A stretch of 64,000 bases of DNA, taken from Cyanobium usitatum str. Tous (lineage in GTDB: Bacteria > Cyanobacteriota > Cyanobacteriia > PCC-6307 > Cyanobiaceae). Position numbers and translations under genes: made by a program. Under the pieces are notes generated by a model that saw nothing but the letters and a program-made list of their open reading frames with translations, did no database searches and was not told the origin of the DNA. The stretch lies in NCBI RefSeq assembly GCF_963920485.1, contig NZ_OY986431.1, forward strand, positions 1,922,001 to 1,986,000, read 5' to 3'. Positions 36,505 through 46,191 of the stretch are shown one piece after another. The first letter of the stretch is position 1; every line of letters starts with the position of its first letter.

Positions 36505-37112
36505 ATCCAGCAGCCATATTGGCATCAGGCTATTTTCAAGCTTGATCCTCGGGGTGCCTATTCGCCGCTTGAGCCATTTTTTTACAACCGTGTACCTAAA
36601 GCGGCGAACACCTCCATAACCCAAACCTTCTTCACCCACAGTGCCTATAGCCCTCGACTGGCCCGACGTGATAATCCAAAATACAAGTTCCAAAGACCCA
36701 TCTTTCTCTCTATAAATCAAGCACACAAGCTCGAACACGAAGCTTTTAAATTCACTTTTGTACGCAATTCCTATAGCCGAGCTAGCCAGCCAGCTTTCTG
36801 GGATTTTGCCGCTATCTCGATTCAGGCGGACTTTTTTTGGACATGCACTGGGCTCCACAAGTAGAGATTCTTTGCTTACCACTCGAATGCTTTGATTTTA
36901 TTGGGCGAATAGAATCAATCGATCGAGATCTCAACCAAGTTCTACAGAGGGTCTTCAAGGTGCAATTGGAAAGCCCACTACCGCAAACAGGCCGACATCA
37001 CACACAAGCCAATCAAAAGCTCAAAGAGGCCTATGGGATGGAGGAACGGCAAATTGTTAATCGTCTCTATGTCACTGACTTCTTAAAGCTTGGCTACCCC
37101 CAAGACTTATAA
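36505..37112 (+). pseudogene. Degraded sulfotransferase remnant on the plus strand
   Basis: Reading the plus strand from 36505 gives AYSPLEPFFYNRVPKAANTS, a sulfotransferase 5'-phosphosulfate loop, and further FKFTFVRNSYSRA, the 3'-phosphate loop, in the same frame to about 36785. The protein then continues only in another frame with ASFLGFCRYLDSGG, DMHWAPQVE, FDFIGRIESI and a C-terminal LYVTDFLKLGYPQDL ending at TAA 37110-37112. The part normally between RNxYSR and the SFxxFCxYL block is missing, so an internal deletion caused the frame change. There is no proper start upstream (TAG 36502). The gene is broken. Confidence 0.75.
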
Positions 37113-37136
37113 AGGCTTCATCGCACCACAGGTTCG

Positions 37137-38675
37137 ATGTCCAAATCCGAGGATCAGGCCTTCCGCGACCAAGTGGCAGCCGGCCACAACTTCATCCCCC
37201 TCTGGAAGCGCTGGCCTGCTGATCTGGAAACCCCGCTCACCGCCTGGCTGAAGGCCGGAGCGGCCAGCAGTCATGGCGTGCTGCTGGAGTCTGTGGAGGG
37301 TGGTGAGCGCATCGGCCGCTGGAGCTTTGTGGTGTCTGATCCGCTCTGGACCCTCACCAGCCGCGGCGACCAAAGTGTGCGCCAATGGCGAACCGGCTCC
37401 GAGGAGCGGCTGCAGGGCAACCCCTTCGAGCTGCTGCGCCATTGCCTAGAGCCCCTATCCAGCCCGCCGATCCCCGGTCTGCCACCGGTGGGCCAGCTGT
37501 TTGGTTTCTGGGGCTACGAGCTGATCCGCTGGATCGAACCCAGCGTGCCGGTGCATCCGGCCGCCGAGGGTGCTCCTCCTGATGGCTGCTGGATGCTGGC
37601 CGACAGCCTGCTGGTGTTCGACCAGGTGAAGCGCCAGATCACCGCGGTGGCCTACGCCGATTTGAGTGGCGGCCAGGATCCGCAGGCTGCCTACGCCGCG
37701 GCCGCAGCCCGCATCCAGGCCCTGGAGAAGCGCATGCACGGCCCCCTGCCCGGAGCCGGCTCCCCCCTGAACTGGCACGACGCCACTGCCGCTGACATCG
37801 CTGCCAATTTGCGGACCACCAGCAACGTCGGACAGGAGGCCTTCGAGACCGCCGTGAGCCGCGGAGAAGGGCACATCGAAGCTGGCGACGTGTTCCAGCT
37901 GGTGCTCAGCCAGCGGCTGGAAACCCGCATCGATCGCGATCCCTTCGAGCTTTACCGCAGCCTGCGGATGGTGAATCCTTCGCCCTACATGGCGTTTTTC
38001 AACTTCGGCGGCTGGTATCTGATCGGCTCCAGTCCGGAGGTGATGGTGAAGGCAGAGCCCACGGCCGCAGGGGGAATTAAGGCTTCCTTGCGGCCAATCG
38101 CAGGCACGCGCCCCCGGGGCGCCGATGAGGCTGAAGACCTGGCTCTGGAGGCGGAGCTGCTGGCTGATCCCAAGGAGCGGGCCGAGCACGTGATGCTGGT
38201 GGATCTGGGCCGCAACGACCTGGGCCGCGTCTGCCAGCCGGGCACCGTCAAGGTGAGCGAGCTGATGGTGATCGAGCGCTACTCCCACGTGATGCACATC
38301 GTGAGCCAGGTGGAGGGTCTGCTGGCCGAGGGCCAAACGGTGTGGGACCTGCTGATGGCCTCCTTCCCCGCCGGTACGGTCAGTGGCGCTCCCAAGATTC
38401 GGGCTATGCAGCTGATCCACGCCCTGGAGCCCGACGCCCGAGGCCCATACTCCGGGGTGTACGGCGGGGTCGACCTGGCCGGCGCACTCAACACCGCCAT
38501 CACCATCCGCACGATGGTGGTGCTGCCCCACGCCGAAGGGGGCTGGCGCGTGCAGGTTCAAGCCGGCGCTGGAGTAGTAGCCGACTCCAAGCCCGAGCTC
38601 GAATACCAGGAAACCTTGAACAAAGCCCGCGGCATGCTCAAAGCCCTGGCCTGTCTGCTGCCGGCCCAGCCATGA
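37137..38675 (+). CDS. trpE: Anthranilate synthase component I
   Basis: TrpE converts chorismate to anthranilate with the glutaminase TrpG (not in the window). The 512-residue protein has the chorismate-binding signature blocks GDVFQLVLSQR, FYNFGG-type AFFNFGGWYLIGSSPEV, LRPIAGTRPRG, MLVDLGRNDLGR, SFPAGTVSGAPKIRAM and QAGAGVVADSKPELE. ATG 37139 region is just after the pseudogene; no leader peptide with Trp codons is visible in the 24-base gap. Its stop overlaps the gshA start (ATGA). Confidence 0.95.
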   Translation: MSKSEDQAFRDQVAAGHNFIPLWKRWPADLETPLTAWLKAGAASSHGVLLESVEGGERIGRWSFVVSDPLWTLTSRGDQSVRQWRTGSEERLQGNPFELLRHCLEPLSSPPIPGLPPVGQLFGFWGYELIRWIEPSVPVHPAAEGAPPDGCWMLADSLLVFDQVKRQITAVAYADLSGGQDPQAAYAAAAARIQALEKRMHGPLPGAGSPLNWHDATAADIAANLRTTSNVGQEAFETAVSRGEGHIEAGDVFQLVLSQRLETRIDRDPFELYRSLRMVNPSPYMAFFNFGGWYLIGSSPEVMVKAEPTAAGGIKASLRPIAGTRPRGADEAEDLALEAELLADPKERAEHVMLVDLGRNDLGRVCQPGTVKVSELMVIERYSHVMHIVSQVEGLLAEGQTVWDLLMASFPAGTVSGAPKIRAMQLIHALEPDARGPYSGVYGGVDLAGALNTAITIRTMVVLPHAEGGWRVQVQAGAGVVADSKPELEYQETLNKARGMLKALACLLPAQP

Positions 38676-39850
38676 GCGCCCCTCTGTTGCTTAAGGGTTT
38701 TGAGGTGGAGCTCTACACCGGCCGTGCCGATGGCACGGTGGTGGGCTGCAGCGCCGAGGCTGCGGCCGCCCTCGATGGGTTCGTAACCGAGCCTGATTGC
38801 CGCAACCTCGAATACATCACTCCCCCAGATGCCGACTACTCCCGGCAACTGCAACTGCTGCTCGAGCCCCGCCAGCGGCTGCGCCGCTGGCTCGCTAACC
38901 GCAATCTCACCCTGCTGCCCGGCAGCACCCTGAGCCTGGGGGACAGCCAGCGTTTTGAGCGCTCAGATCCGGCCAATCCGTATCACGGCTACATCGAGGC
39001 CACCTACGGCACCAAGGTGGTTACAGCCAGCGTGCACATCAATCTGGGGCTCACCGCAGACCACGGCCTCGAGCCAATGACCAGCCTGTTTGCAGGCCTG
39101 CGCCTGATGCGCTGCGAAGCGTCCCTGCTCCTGGCCCTCAGCGCCAGCTCGCCCTTTCTCGATGGGCTTGTAACCGCTGCCCATTCCCAACGCTGGCTGC
39201 AGTTTCCCCTGACGCCAGCGGAGGTGCCCCTATTCCTGGATCACCAGCACTACATCAGCTGGATGGGCGAGCAACTGGCCTTGGGCACCATGCAAAACGT
39301 GCGCCATCTCTGGACATCGGTGCGGCCCAATGGCGACAACCGGCCCCACGACCTCAACCGACTAGAGATTCGCATCTGCGATCTGGTCACCGATCCACTC
39401 GTGCTCTTGGCGATTACGGCCTTCGCCGAGTTGCGCCTGCAACAGTTGCTGCGAGAACCGGAGCGCTACGACCCCCTCCACGCCAGCAGCCTGAGCCCAT
39501 CCCAGCTAGCCACCCTCGCCGATGCCAACGACCGGGCCGCAGCCCGCTCCAGCCTGGATGCCACCGTGATGCACTGGCGCAATGGGGCCCCGATCCTGGT
39601 CCGAGACTGGCTGGCTCAGGAGCTGGCCGATCTGGCTCCACTTGCCGAAGAGCTGGGGCTGAGCCGGGTGCTGGCCCCCCTGCAGGGCGTCCTTGACCAG
39701 GGCAACCAGGCCATGGGCTGGCTAGCCGGTCACCAGGCTGGCCTGTCGATCCCAACCCTGCTCAACCAGACCGTCGAGGCGATGGCTAGCCAGGAGGCGG
39801 AGCTACTTGAGGCAATCGCCACAGACGGGGTGCCTGGCCCTTTGGGATGA
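38672..39850 (+). CDS. gshA: Glutamate-cysteine ligase, cyanobacterial type
   Basis: GshA makes gamma-glutamylcysteine, the first step to glutathione. The 392-residue protein belongs to the GCS2-like cyanobacterial group: [61 protein letters not shown] in part, and [13 protein letters not shown]. The start ATG overlaps the trpE stop; a longer frame to 38342 lies out of phase inside trpE and is not real. The stop overlaps the ppc start by four bases. Confidence 0.92.
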   Translation: MSAPLLLKGFEVELYTGRADGTVVGCSAEAAAALDGFVTEPDCRNLEYITPPDADYSRQLQLLLEPRQRLRRWLANRNLTLLPGSTLSLGDSQRFERSDPANPYHGYIEATYGTKVVTASVHINLGLTADHGLEPMTSLFAGLRLMRCEASLLLALSASSPFLDGLVTAAHSQRWLQFPLTPAEVPLFLDHQHYISWMGEQLALGTMQNVRHLWTSVRPNGDNRPHDLNRLEIRICDLVTDPLVLLAITAFAELRLQQLLREPERYDPLHASSLSPSQLATLADANDRAAARSSLDATVMHWRNGAPILVRDWLAQELADLAPLAEELGLSRVLAPLQGVLDQGNQAMGWLAGHQAGLSIPTLLNQTVEAMASQEAELLEAIATDGVPGPLG

Positions 39851-42846
39851 TCGAAAATCACTCCGCCGCCAATTCAGCTCCCATGCGGCAGTCCATGCCC
39901 ACTCCCGCTACAGCCATCGAGGCCATACCGGCTTCCCAGCGGGTCACCCGGCTGCTGGGCGAGCGTCTCGAATTGGTCGAGGATCTCTGGGAGACGGTGC
40001 TGCGCAGCGAGTGCCCCCCCGAGCAGGCCGAGCGGCTGCTGCGCCTTAAGCAGCTGAGTGACCCAAACGAGGCTGATGTCGCTGAGGCGATCGTGCAGCT
40101 AATCCGCGAGATGGATCTAGCCGAGGCAATCGCCGCGGCCCGGGCCTTCTCGCTTTATTTCCAGCTGGTCAACATCCTTGAGCAACACATCGAGGAGGAC
40201 AGCTACCTCAACAGCCTCAAAAACCAGGAAAACGGCCCCAGCGATCCCTTCCTGCCGGCCCTGGCCAACCAGACCGACCCTGCCACCTTTCGCCAGCTGT
40301 TCGCCCGCCTGCGCAGCCTGAATGTGCCCCCAGCCCAGCTGGAGAAGTTGCTGCGCACCCTCGATCTGCGGCTGGTGTTCACCGCCCACCCCACCGAAAT
40401 TGTGCGCCACACGGTGCGGCACAAGCAGCGGCGTGTGGCCACCTTGATCCAGAAACTGGAGCAGGGCAGCGGCCTCAATGGCCTTGAGCGCCAAGGCCTG
40501 CGACTCCAGCTGGAGGAGGAGATCCGGCTGTGGTGGCGCACCGACGAGCTGCACCAGTTCAAGCCGACGGTGCTCGACGAGGTCGACTACGCCCTGCACT
40601 ACTTCCAGCAGGTGCTCTTCGACGCCATGCCCCAGCTGCGCGATCGCATTCGCGCCGCCCTGAAGCTGAGCTATCCAGACGTGGAGCCGCCACGGGATTC
40701 GTTCTGCACCTTCGGCTCCTGGGTGGGCTCAGACCGGGACGGCAACCCTTCGGTGACACCGGACATCACCTGGCGCACCGCCTGCTACCAACGCCAGCTG
40801 ATGCTGGAGCGCTATCTGAAGGCGGTGACGGAGCTCAGTGACCAGCTCAGCATCTCGATGCAGTGGAGCCAGGTAAGCCCGGCCCTACTGGAATCGCTGG
40901 AAATGGACCGGCTGCGCTTCCCCGAGATCTACGAGGAGCGGGCTGCCCGCTACCGCCTCGAGCCCTACCGGCTCAAGCTCTGTTACACCATGGAGCGGCT
41001 GCGGCTCACCCACCAACGCAACCAGCAACTAGCCGATGCCGGCTGGGAGTCTCCCTGCGATGGCAGCGCTCCACCACCGCCGATGGGGGGCAGCCTGGCC
41101 CCCGCTCCCACCCAGGAGTTGCACTACAGCACGGTTGATGAATTCCGCTACGACCTGGAGCTGATCCAAGACAGCCTCGAGCGCACTGGCCTTAGCTGCG
41201 AATCGCTGCAGCACCTGATCAGCCAGGCCCAGATCTTCGCCTTCTGCCTGGCCAGCCTGGACATCCGCCAGGAGAGCACCCGCCACAGCGATGCCCTCGA
41301 CGAACTCAGCCGCTACCTACAGCTAGCCGTGCCCTACGGCGAGATGGATGAGGCCCAGCGGGTCGAGTGGCTGCTCAGCGAAATCCAAACCCGCCGGCCC
41401 CTGCTGCCGCCCACGGCCAAATGGAGCGCCGCCACAGCCGAAACCTTTGCCGTGTTCCGGATGCTGCAGCGGCTGCAGCAGGAATTCGGATCGCGCATCT
41501 GCCGCACCTACGTGATCTCCATGAGTCACACGGTCTCCGATTTGCTGGAGGTGCTGCTGCTGGCCAAGGAGGCCGGGCTGGTAGACCCAATTGCCCAGCG
41601 CGCCGGCCTGCTGGTGGTGCCGCTGTTTGAAACGGTGGAGGACCTCCAGGGGGCGCCAGCGGTGATGGGCACCCTGTTCCGCCATCCCTTCTACCTAGCC
41701 CTGCTGGGCAGTGATGGTGGCCAGCCGCTCCAGGAAGTGATGCTGGGCTACTCCGACAGCAACAAAGACTCCGGCTTTCTCTCCAGCAACTGGGAAATCC
41801 ACAAGGCCCAGATTGCCCTGCAGCGGCTGGCCATCGAACACGGCATCGCCCTGCGCATCTTCCACGGCCGGGGCGGCTCGGTGGGCCGCGGCGGTGGTCC
41901 CGCTTATCAGGCGATCCTGGCCCAGCCCAGCGGCACCCTCAGCGGCCGCATCAAGATCACCGAGCAGGGGGAGGTGCTGGCCTCCAAATACTCCCTGCCG
42001 GAGTTAGCGCTCTACAACCTGGAAACGGTCACCACCGCCGTGCTGCAGAACAGCCTGGTGAGCAGCCCCGTCGACGAAACCCCCAGCTGGAACGAGCTGA
42101 TAGGCCGGCTGGCGGCCCGCTCCCGCGACCACTACCGGGCCCTGGTGCACGACAACCCCGACCTGGTGGCCTTCTTCCAGCAGGTGACCCCGATCGAAGA
42201 GATCAGCAAGCTGCAGATCTCCAGCCGCCCGGCCCGCCGCAAGAGTGGCGCCAAGGACCTCTCAAGCCTGCGGGCCATCCCCTGGGTGTTCGGCTGGACC
42301 CAGAGCCGCTTCCTGTTGCCCAGCTGGTTTGGGGTGGGAGCTGCCCTGCAGGAGGAGCTCGACCAGGATCCTGGCCAGCTGGAGCTACTGCGCCTGCTCT
42401 ACCAGCGCTGGCCGTTCTTCCGCATGCTGATTTCCAAGGTGGAGATGACCCTCTCCAAGGTGGATCTCGACCTGGCCCACCACTACGTCCAGGCCCTGGG
42501 CCGCAGCGAAAACCGCGAGGCCTTTGAAGCAATCTTCCAGTCGATCGCTGCCGAATTTGGCCTTACCCGCGATCTGGTGCTGGCGATCACCGGCCACAGC
42601 CGATTGCTGGATGGCGATCCTGCCTTGCAGCTCTCGGTGGATCTACGCAACCGCACGATCATTCCGCTCGGCTTCCTGCAGGTGGCCCTGCTCAGACGCC
42701 TGCGCGACCAAAACCGCCAACCACCGATGAGTGAAACGAGCGCCAGCAGCAGCGACGATGGACGCACCTACAGCCGCAGTGAACTACTGCGGGGCGCCCT
42801 ACTCACCATCAACGGCATCGCAGCCGGCATGCGCAACACCGGCTAA
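39847..42846 (+). CDS. ppc: Phosphoenolpyruvate carboxylase
   Basis: PEPC adds bicarbonate to phosphoenolpyruvate to give oxaloacetate, the anaplerotic entry to the TCA branch. The 999-residue protein has all signatures: [20 protein letters not shown] with catalytic His and Arg, [43 protein letters not shown], and a C-terminus MRNTG. ATG 39847 overlaps gshA; a Met at about residue 12 is another option. It ends the trpE-gshA-ppc run. Confidence 0.97.
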   Translation: MIENHSAANSAPMRQSMPTPATAIEAIPASQRVTRLLGERLELVEDLWETVLRSECPPEQAERLLRLKQLSDPNEADVAEAIVQLIREMDLAEAIAAARAFSLYFQLVNILEQHIEEDSYLNSLKNQENGPSDPFLPALANQTDPATFRQLFARLRSLNVPPAQLEKLLRTLDLRLVFTAHPTEIVRHTVRHKQRRVATLIQKLEQGSGLNGLERQGLRLQLEEEIRLWWRTDELHQFKPTVLDEVDYALHYFQQVLFDAMPQLRDRIRAALKLSYPDVEPPRDSFCTFGSWVGSDRDGNPSVTPDITWRTACYQRQLMLERYLKAVTELSDQLSISMQWSQVSPALLESLEMDRLRFPEIYEERAARYRLEPYRLKLCYTMERLRLTHQRNQQLADAGWESPCDGSAPPPPMGGSLAPAPTQELHYSTVDEFRYDLELIQDSLERTGLSCESLQHLISQAQIFAFCLASLDIRQESTRHSDALDELSRYLQLAVPYGEMDEAQRVEWLLSEIQTRRPLLPPTAKWSAATAETFAVFRMLQRLQQEFGSRICRTYVISMSHTVSDLLEVLLLAKEAGLVDPIAQRAGLLVVPLFETVEDLQGAPAVMGTLFRHPFYLALLGSDGGQPLQEVMLGYSDSNKDSGFLSSNWEIHKAQIALQRLAIEHGIALRIFHGRGGSVGRGGGPAYQAILAQPSGTLSGRIKITEQGEVLASKYSLPELALYNLETVTTAVLQNSLVSSPVDETPSWNELIGRLAARSRDHYRALVHDNPDLVAFFQQVTPIEEISKLQISSRPARRKSGAKDLSSLRAIPWVFGWTQSRFLLPSWFGVGAALQEELDQDPGQLELLRLLYQRWPFFRMLISKVEMTLSKVDLDLAHHYVQALGRSENREAFEAIFQSIAAEFGLTRDLVLAITGHSRLLDGDPALQLSVDLRNRTIIPLGFLQVALLRRLRDQNRQPPMSETSASSSDDGRTYSRSELLRGALLTINGIAAGMRNTG

Positions 42847-42866
42847 ACCCAGCTCTGGACTCCCTC

Positions 42867-43328
42867 TTGATCCCGTTCCGCAGCCAGCCCCAAGCCCCAC
42901 GACTGAGGGAGGGCTATCACCTACTGGCCGATGGCCTGCTGCCCAGTGCCGAGGCGCTCAACCGGCTGCTGGTTGCAGCGGGTGATCAGCCCCGGCAGCC
43001 CGAGCGCTGGCAGCGAGTGCTGGAGCTGAGCGTCTGGCACTTGGGCGTGGCGGGCCCCGATGGCCGGCTGGTGGGTTTTGTCAGGGCTACCAGCGACCTC
43101 GCCCTCAATGCCAACCTCTGGGACCTTTGCGCCGATCCTGCCGATCCAGCTGAAGCAGAGATCCTGGCGGTGCTCGTCCATGCCGCCCTGGGCCGGCTGC
43201 GCCGGGAGCTGGCGGGGTGCAGCATCTCTCTTTCAGCCCCGCCCCAGGCCCTTGCTGCCCTGAAGCGCTACGGGTTTGCAGTGGATCCGGGGGGCATCCG
43301 CGCCATGGGGCTCAAGCTGGAGAGTTGA
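42867..43328 (+). CDS. GNAT-like acetyltransferase
   Basis: The 153-residue protein has the outline of a GNAT fold: LREGYHLLADGL, a strand with GRLVGFVRATSD, LWDLCADPADPAEAEILAVLV in part and a C-terminal LAALKRYGFAVDPGGIRAMGL with the typical GF turn. The R-Q-x-G-x-G/A motif for CoA is not clear, so activity is uncertain. It starts at TTG 42867, 20 bases after ppc. Confidence 0.65.
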   Translation: MIPFRSQPQAPRLREGYHLLADGLLPSAEALNRLLVAAGDQPRQPERWQRVLELSVWHLGVAGPDGRLVGFVRATSDLALNANLWDLCADPADPAEAEILAVLVHAALGRLRRELAGCSISLSAPPQALAALKRYGFAVDPGGIRAMGLKLES

Positions 43329-43441
43329 TCTCAAGCTGGGGCTTGGCCAGCAAACCACGATCCAAAAGCGACCCCCCCCCGCCGCCTGGGCCTTGACTGC
43401 CTCGGCGGTGGGGAGAGTTGGGGCGGGGAGCGCTGGGGTGA

Positions 43442-43515
43442 CGAGCATGGAGGGACTCGAACCCCCGACCCTCAGAACCGGAATCTGATGCTCTATCCAA
43501 CTGAGCTACATGCCC
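43442..43515 (-). tRNA. tRNA-Arg (CCG)
   Basis: On the minus strand 74 bases form a cloverleaf: acceptor GGGCATG with CATGCTC, D-arm TAGCTCAGTTGGATAGAGCA, anticodon loop in CAGATTCCGGTTCTG with CCG, and T-arm GGGGGTTCGAGTCCCTC. It reads Arg CGG codons, used in this GC-rich genome. CCA is not encoded; discriminator is G. Confidence 0.95.
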
Positions 43516-43564
43516 ATAACGGCACCCCGCCTGGCCTACCTTAACCGCTCACCGCATCAGACCT

Positions 43565-44692
43565 ATCCGGCTGCATCGCCTGGAGCTGCTGCGTTTCCGC
43601 AATATCAGCCGGCTGGAGCTGAGCCTGGAGGCTCCCCGGCTGCTGGTGGTCGGGGCCAATGGCGAGGGCAAATCCAACCTGCTGGAAGCGGTGGAATTAC
43701 TTGGCTGCCTGCGCTCCCACCGCACCAGTAGCGATCGTGATTTGATCCAGCACGGCGAGGCCAGCAGCCAGGTGCGCGCCCTCACCAGCGGCGGCGACCA
43801 GCTGCAGCTGGAGCTGCGCCGAAGTGCCGGCAGGCAGGCCCAGCGCAACGGCAAGCAGCTGGAGCGCCAGCTCGACCTGCTGGGTTCGCTGCGCTGCGTG
43901 GGCTTCAGCGCCCTCGACCTCGAGCTGGTGCGGGGCGAACCGGCCGGCCGGCGTCAATGGCTCGACCGGGTGGTGCTGCAGCTCGAGCCTCTCTACGGCG
44001 ACCTGCTGAGTCGCTACGGCCGACTGCTACGCCAGCGCAGCCAGTTGCTGCGGCGCGGCCTGGGGGGGGCCAGCCTGCTGGCCCTACTCGACACCTTTGA
44101 TCTGCAAATGGCCGTGATCGGCACCCGCTTGCACCGGCGCCGCTTCCGGGCGATCCGGCGCCTCGAGCCCCTGGCCGCAGCCTGGCAGGAGCGGCTCAGC
44201 GGCGGCCGGGAACAGCTGCAACTGAATTACCAAAGCGGCACCGTCTTGGCGGGAGAGGAGGCTGAGGAGCCTTGGCGTCAATCCCTGCTTGAGCAGCTAC
44301 AGCTGCAACGCCAGGAGGAACTGCGGCTGGGCCAATGCACGGTGGGGCCCCACCGGGACGAACTAGAGCTGGCCCTAGCCGGCCAACCGGCCCGCCGCTA
44401 TGGCTCGGCTGGCCAGCAGCGCACATTGGTACTGGCTCTCAAGCTGGCTGAGCTCGAGCTTGTGGGCTCCGTCCTGGGGGAGCCACCCCTGCTGCTCCTC
44501 GACGACGTGCTCGCCGAGCTAGATCCGGAGCGGCAACAATTGCTGCTCGAAGCGGTGGGCGAAGGTCACCAGTGCCTGGTGAGTGCCACCCACCTGGGAG
44601 CCTTCAGTGGGGGCTGGCAGGCCGAAAGCCAGGTGGTGCGGATGCGCGCCGGCCAGCTCGATCCGAAGATGCCAACTGACTTGGTCGGCTAG
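43565..44692 (+). CDS. recF: RecF, DNA gap-repair ATPase with no standard start codon
   Basis: RecF loads RecA at gaps together with RecO and RecR. The protein has Walker [10 protein letters not shown], a [19 protein letters not shown] signature (ABC-type) and Walker [13 protein letters not shown]. Homology runs upstream of GTG 43646 ([20 protein letters not shown]), yet from the in-frame stop at 43517 to GTG 43646 no ATG, GTG or TTG occurs. The best family-like start is ATC 43565 (IRLHRLELL), giving 376 codons including stop. It may use a rare start, or the sequence has an error. Starting at GTG 43646 would leave Walker A at the very N-terminus. Confidence 0.85.
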   Translation: MRLHRLELLRFRNISRLELSLEAPRLLVVGANGEGKSNLLEAVELLGCLRSHRTSSDRDLIQHGEASSQVRALTSGGDQLQLELRRSAGRQAQRNGKQLERQLDLLGSLRCVGFSALDLELVRGEPAGRRQWLDRVVLQLEPLYGDLLSRYGRLLRQRSQLLRRGLGGASLLALLDTFDLQMAVIGTRLHRRRFRAIRRLEPLAAAWQERLSGGREQLQLNYQSGTVLAGEEAEEPWRQSLLEQLQLQRQEELRLGQCTVGPHRDELELALAGQPARRYGSAGQQRTLVLALKLAELELVGSVLGEPPLLLLDDVLAELDPERQQLLLEAVGEGHQCLVSATHLGAFSGGWQAESQVVRMRAGQLDPKMPTDLVG

Positions 44693-44745
44693 GCCTAGCC
44701 ACTTAGTTGACAGCGTATGGTTGGAAGCTTGTTTGGTCGGATTCG

Positions 44746-45252
44746 ATGACCCAGACCCTGCCCTGCCTCCACCCGAACCCGGGATGGACCGAGGCCCCTG
44801 CTGCTACCACCGCAGCCTCTCCCCTGCCTCACCAGATTTCCGAAACGGTCGGGAAACACTGCATCCTTGAGCTTTATGGCTGCGATAGCGCCAAGCTCGA
44901 CGACGAAGTCTTCCTGAGGGACACCATCACCGCAGCAGCGAAGCGTGCCGGTGCCACCCTCCTCAACCTGATCACCCACCGATTCGAACCCCAAGGGGTT
45001 ACGGGATTGGCCCTGCTGGCCGAATCCCATATCTCGATTCACACCTGGCCGGAATCGGGCTACGCGGCGGTTGATGTGTTCACCTGCGGTGATCACACGA
45101 TGCCGGAAAAAGCCTGTGCGGTGCTCGCCGCCGAGCTTTCAGCCAACGACCACAAGCTCACCAGCTTCCGCCGCGAGACGCCGCCGTCGATTGCTGAGAG
45201 CCCGCGTGATCCGTTGCAGGAGCAGGGGTTCACCGCCGCGGTGACCCTCTGA
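44746..45252 (+). CDS. speD: S-adenosylmethionine decarboxylase proenzyme
   Basis: SpeD makes decarboxylated SAM for spermidine synthesis. It is pyruvoyl-dependent and self-cleaves at the Ser in [19 protein letters not shown]. The 168-residue protein keeps that Ser, the following His, and the catalytic Cys in FTCGDHT. The N-terminal 30 residues are variable, and the last 25 ([15 protein letters not shown]) are outside the core. It begins 53 bases after recF; the gap includes no clear terminator. Confidence 0.93.
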   Translation: MTQTLPCLHPNPGWTEAPAATTAASPLPHQISETVGKHCILELYGCDSAKLDDEVFLRDTITAAAKRAGATLLNLITHRFEPQGVTGLALLAESHISIHTWPESGYAAVDVFTCGDHTMPEKACAVLAAELSANDHKLTSFRRETPPSIAESPRDPLQEQGFTAAVTL

Positions 45253-45266
45253 TCTCGGCCGGCTAA

Positions 45267-46127
45267 TCACCGCTTGGCTGAGCCCAGTTCCCGGTTGAGC
45301 TTGCCGCTCACCAGCCCCTCCAGATCCAGCCCCACGGCGCTAAAACCCATCTCCAGGAAGGCGGCCACCAGCGCCTGCCTGGTTTCGGGCTTGGCCCACA
45401 AACCCAGGGCGCGATCCAATTGGGCGGCAGGCAGTTCAATCCGAGCTGTCTGCCCCTGGGAGCGCACGCGCACCTGGGGCCAGCCCCGTGCCAACAACCA
45501 GGCTTCCGCTGCAGCCACGCGCTGCAGCCGCTCTGCCGTGATCGGTTCGCCGTAGGGAAAGCGCGAGGCCAGACAGGGCTGGGCCGGCTTGTCCCACCAG
45601 GGCAACCCCAGGGCCCGAGAAAGCTGGCGTACGCCGGCCTTGTCGAGGCCCACCTCCGCCAGGGGCGAGCGCACACCGAATTCCTTTGCGGCCCGAATGC
45701 CGGGCCGATGATCACCCAGATCCTCGGCATTGACGCCATCGAGCACGGTCGCCCCTGCCGCCGCGGCCGCGATCGGCGCCAGCAGCCGGTGCAGCTCCCG
45801 CTTGCAGGCGTAGCAGCGCTGCTCAGGGTTACTGGCGTAGGCCGGATCTGCCAGCTCCGCCGTAGCGATCTCCCGGTGGGCGATCCGCAGCCAGCGAGCC
45901 TGCTCCGCCGCCTCCGCCCGCAGGTGGGGGGCTAGCGCCGGCGACACACCCGTAATCGCCAAAGCTGCCTCGCCGCGTTGCTCTACGGCGAGGGCAGCCA
46001 CCAGGGCGCTATCTACCCCACCGGAATAGGCCAACACCAACCGATCTAGGCACGCCAACTGCTGACGCAACGAAGCCAGCGCCAGCTCCAGCGGCGGCGG
46101 CAACGGCTCCAACAGGGAAAACAACAT
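45267..46127 (-). CDS. larE: LarE-like ATP-dependent sacrificial sulfur transferase
   Basis: The 286-residue protein has a PP-loop AYSGGVDSALVAALA, a C-x-x-C pair in EQRCYACKRELH, and KPAQPCLASRFPYGEPIT, which holds the Cys that donates its sulfur in LarE. LarE builds the nickel pincer cofactor with LarB and LarC, but those genes are not in the window; cyanobacteria often keep only larE-like genes, so the target may be another thiolation. The frame extends to 46241 and overlaps divergent cobO; ATG 46127 is preferred. Confidence 0.85.
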   Translation of the reverse strand: MLFSLLEPLPPPLELALASLRQQLACLDRLVLAYSGGVDSALVAALAVEQRGEAALAITGVSPALAPHLRAEAAEQARWLRIAHREIATAELADPAYASNPEQRCYACKRELHRLLAPIAAAAAGATVLDGVNAEDLGDHRPGIRAAKEFGVRSPLAEVGLDKAGVRQLSRALGLPWWDKPAQPCLASRFPYGEPITAERLQRVAAAEAWLLARGWPQVRVRSQGQTARIELPAAQLDRALGLWAKPETRQALVAAFLEMGFSAVGLDLEGLVSGKLNRELGSAKR

Positions 46128-46191
46128 CGCCACCAAACTCCTGCCCAGATCTTGGCAACCCCTACCCCAATGACGCCGGTAACATCCCCAT

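Noticed and set aside
36451-36882. 143-codon minus-strand ORF
   Set aside because: It lies antisense to clear sulfotransferase motifs on the plus strand and has no family features of its own.
37455-38561. 368-codon minus-strand ORF
   Set aside because: Antisense shadow of trpE, whose catalytic motifs are intact on the plus strand.
38342-38671. Upstream extension of gshA
   Set aside because: This stretch is out-of-frame trpE coding sequence; the GshA family N-terminus starts at 38672.
44970-45000. tRNA-like GATTCGAACCCC sequence
   Set aside because: Inside the speD coding region with no matching acceptor or anticodon stems nearby.
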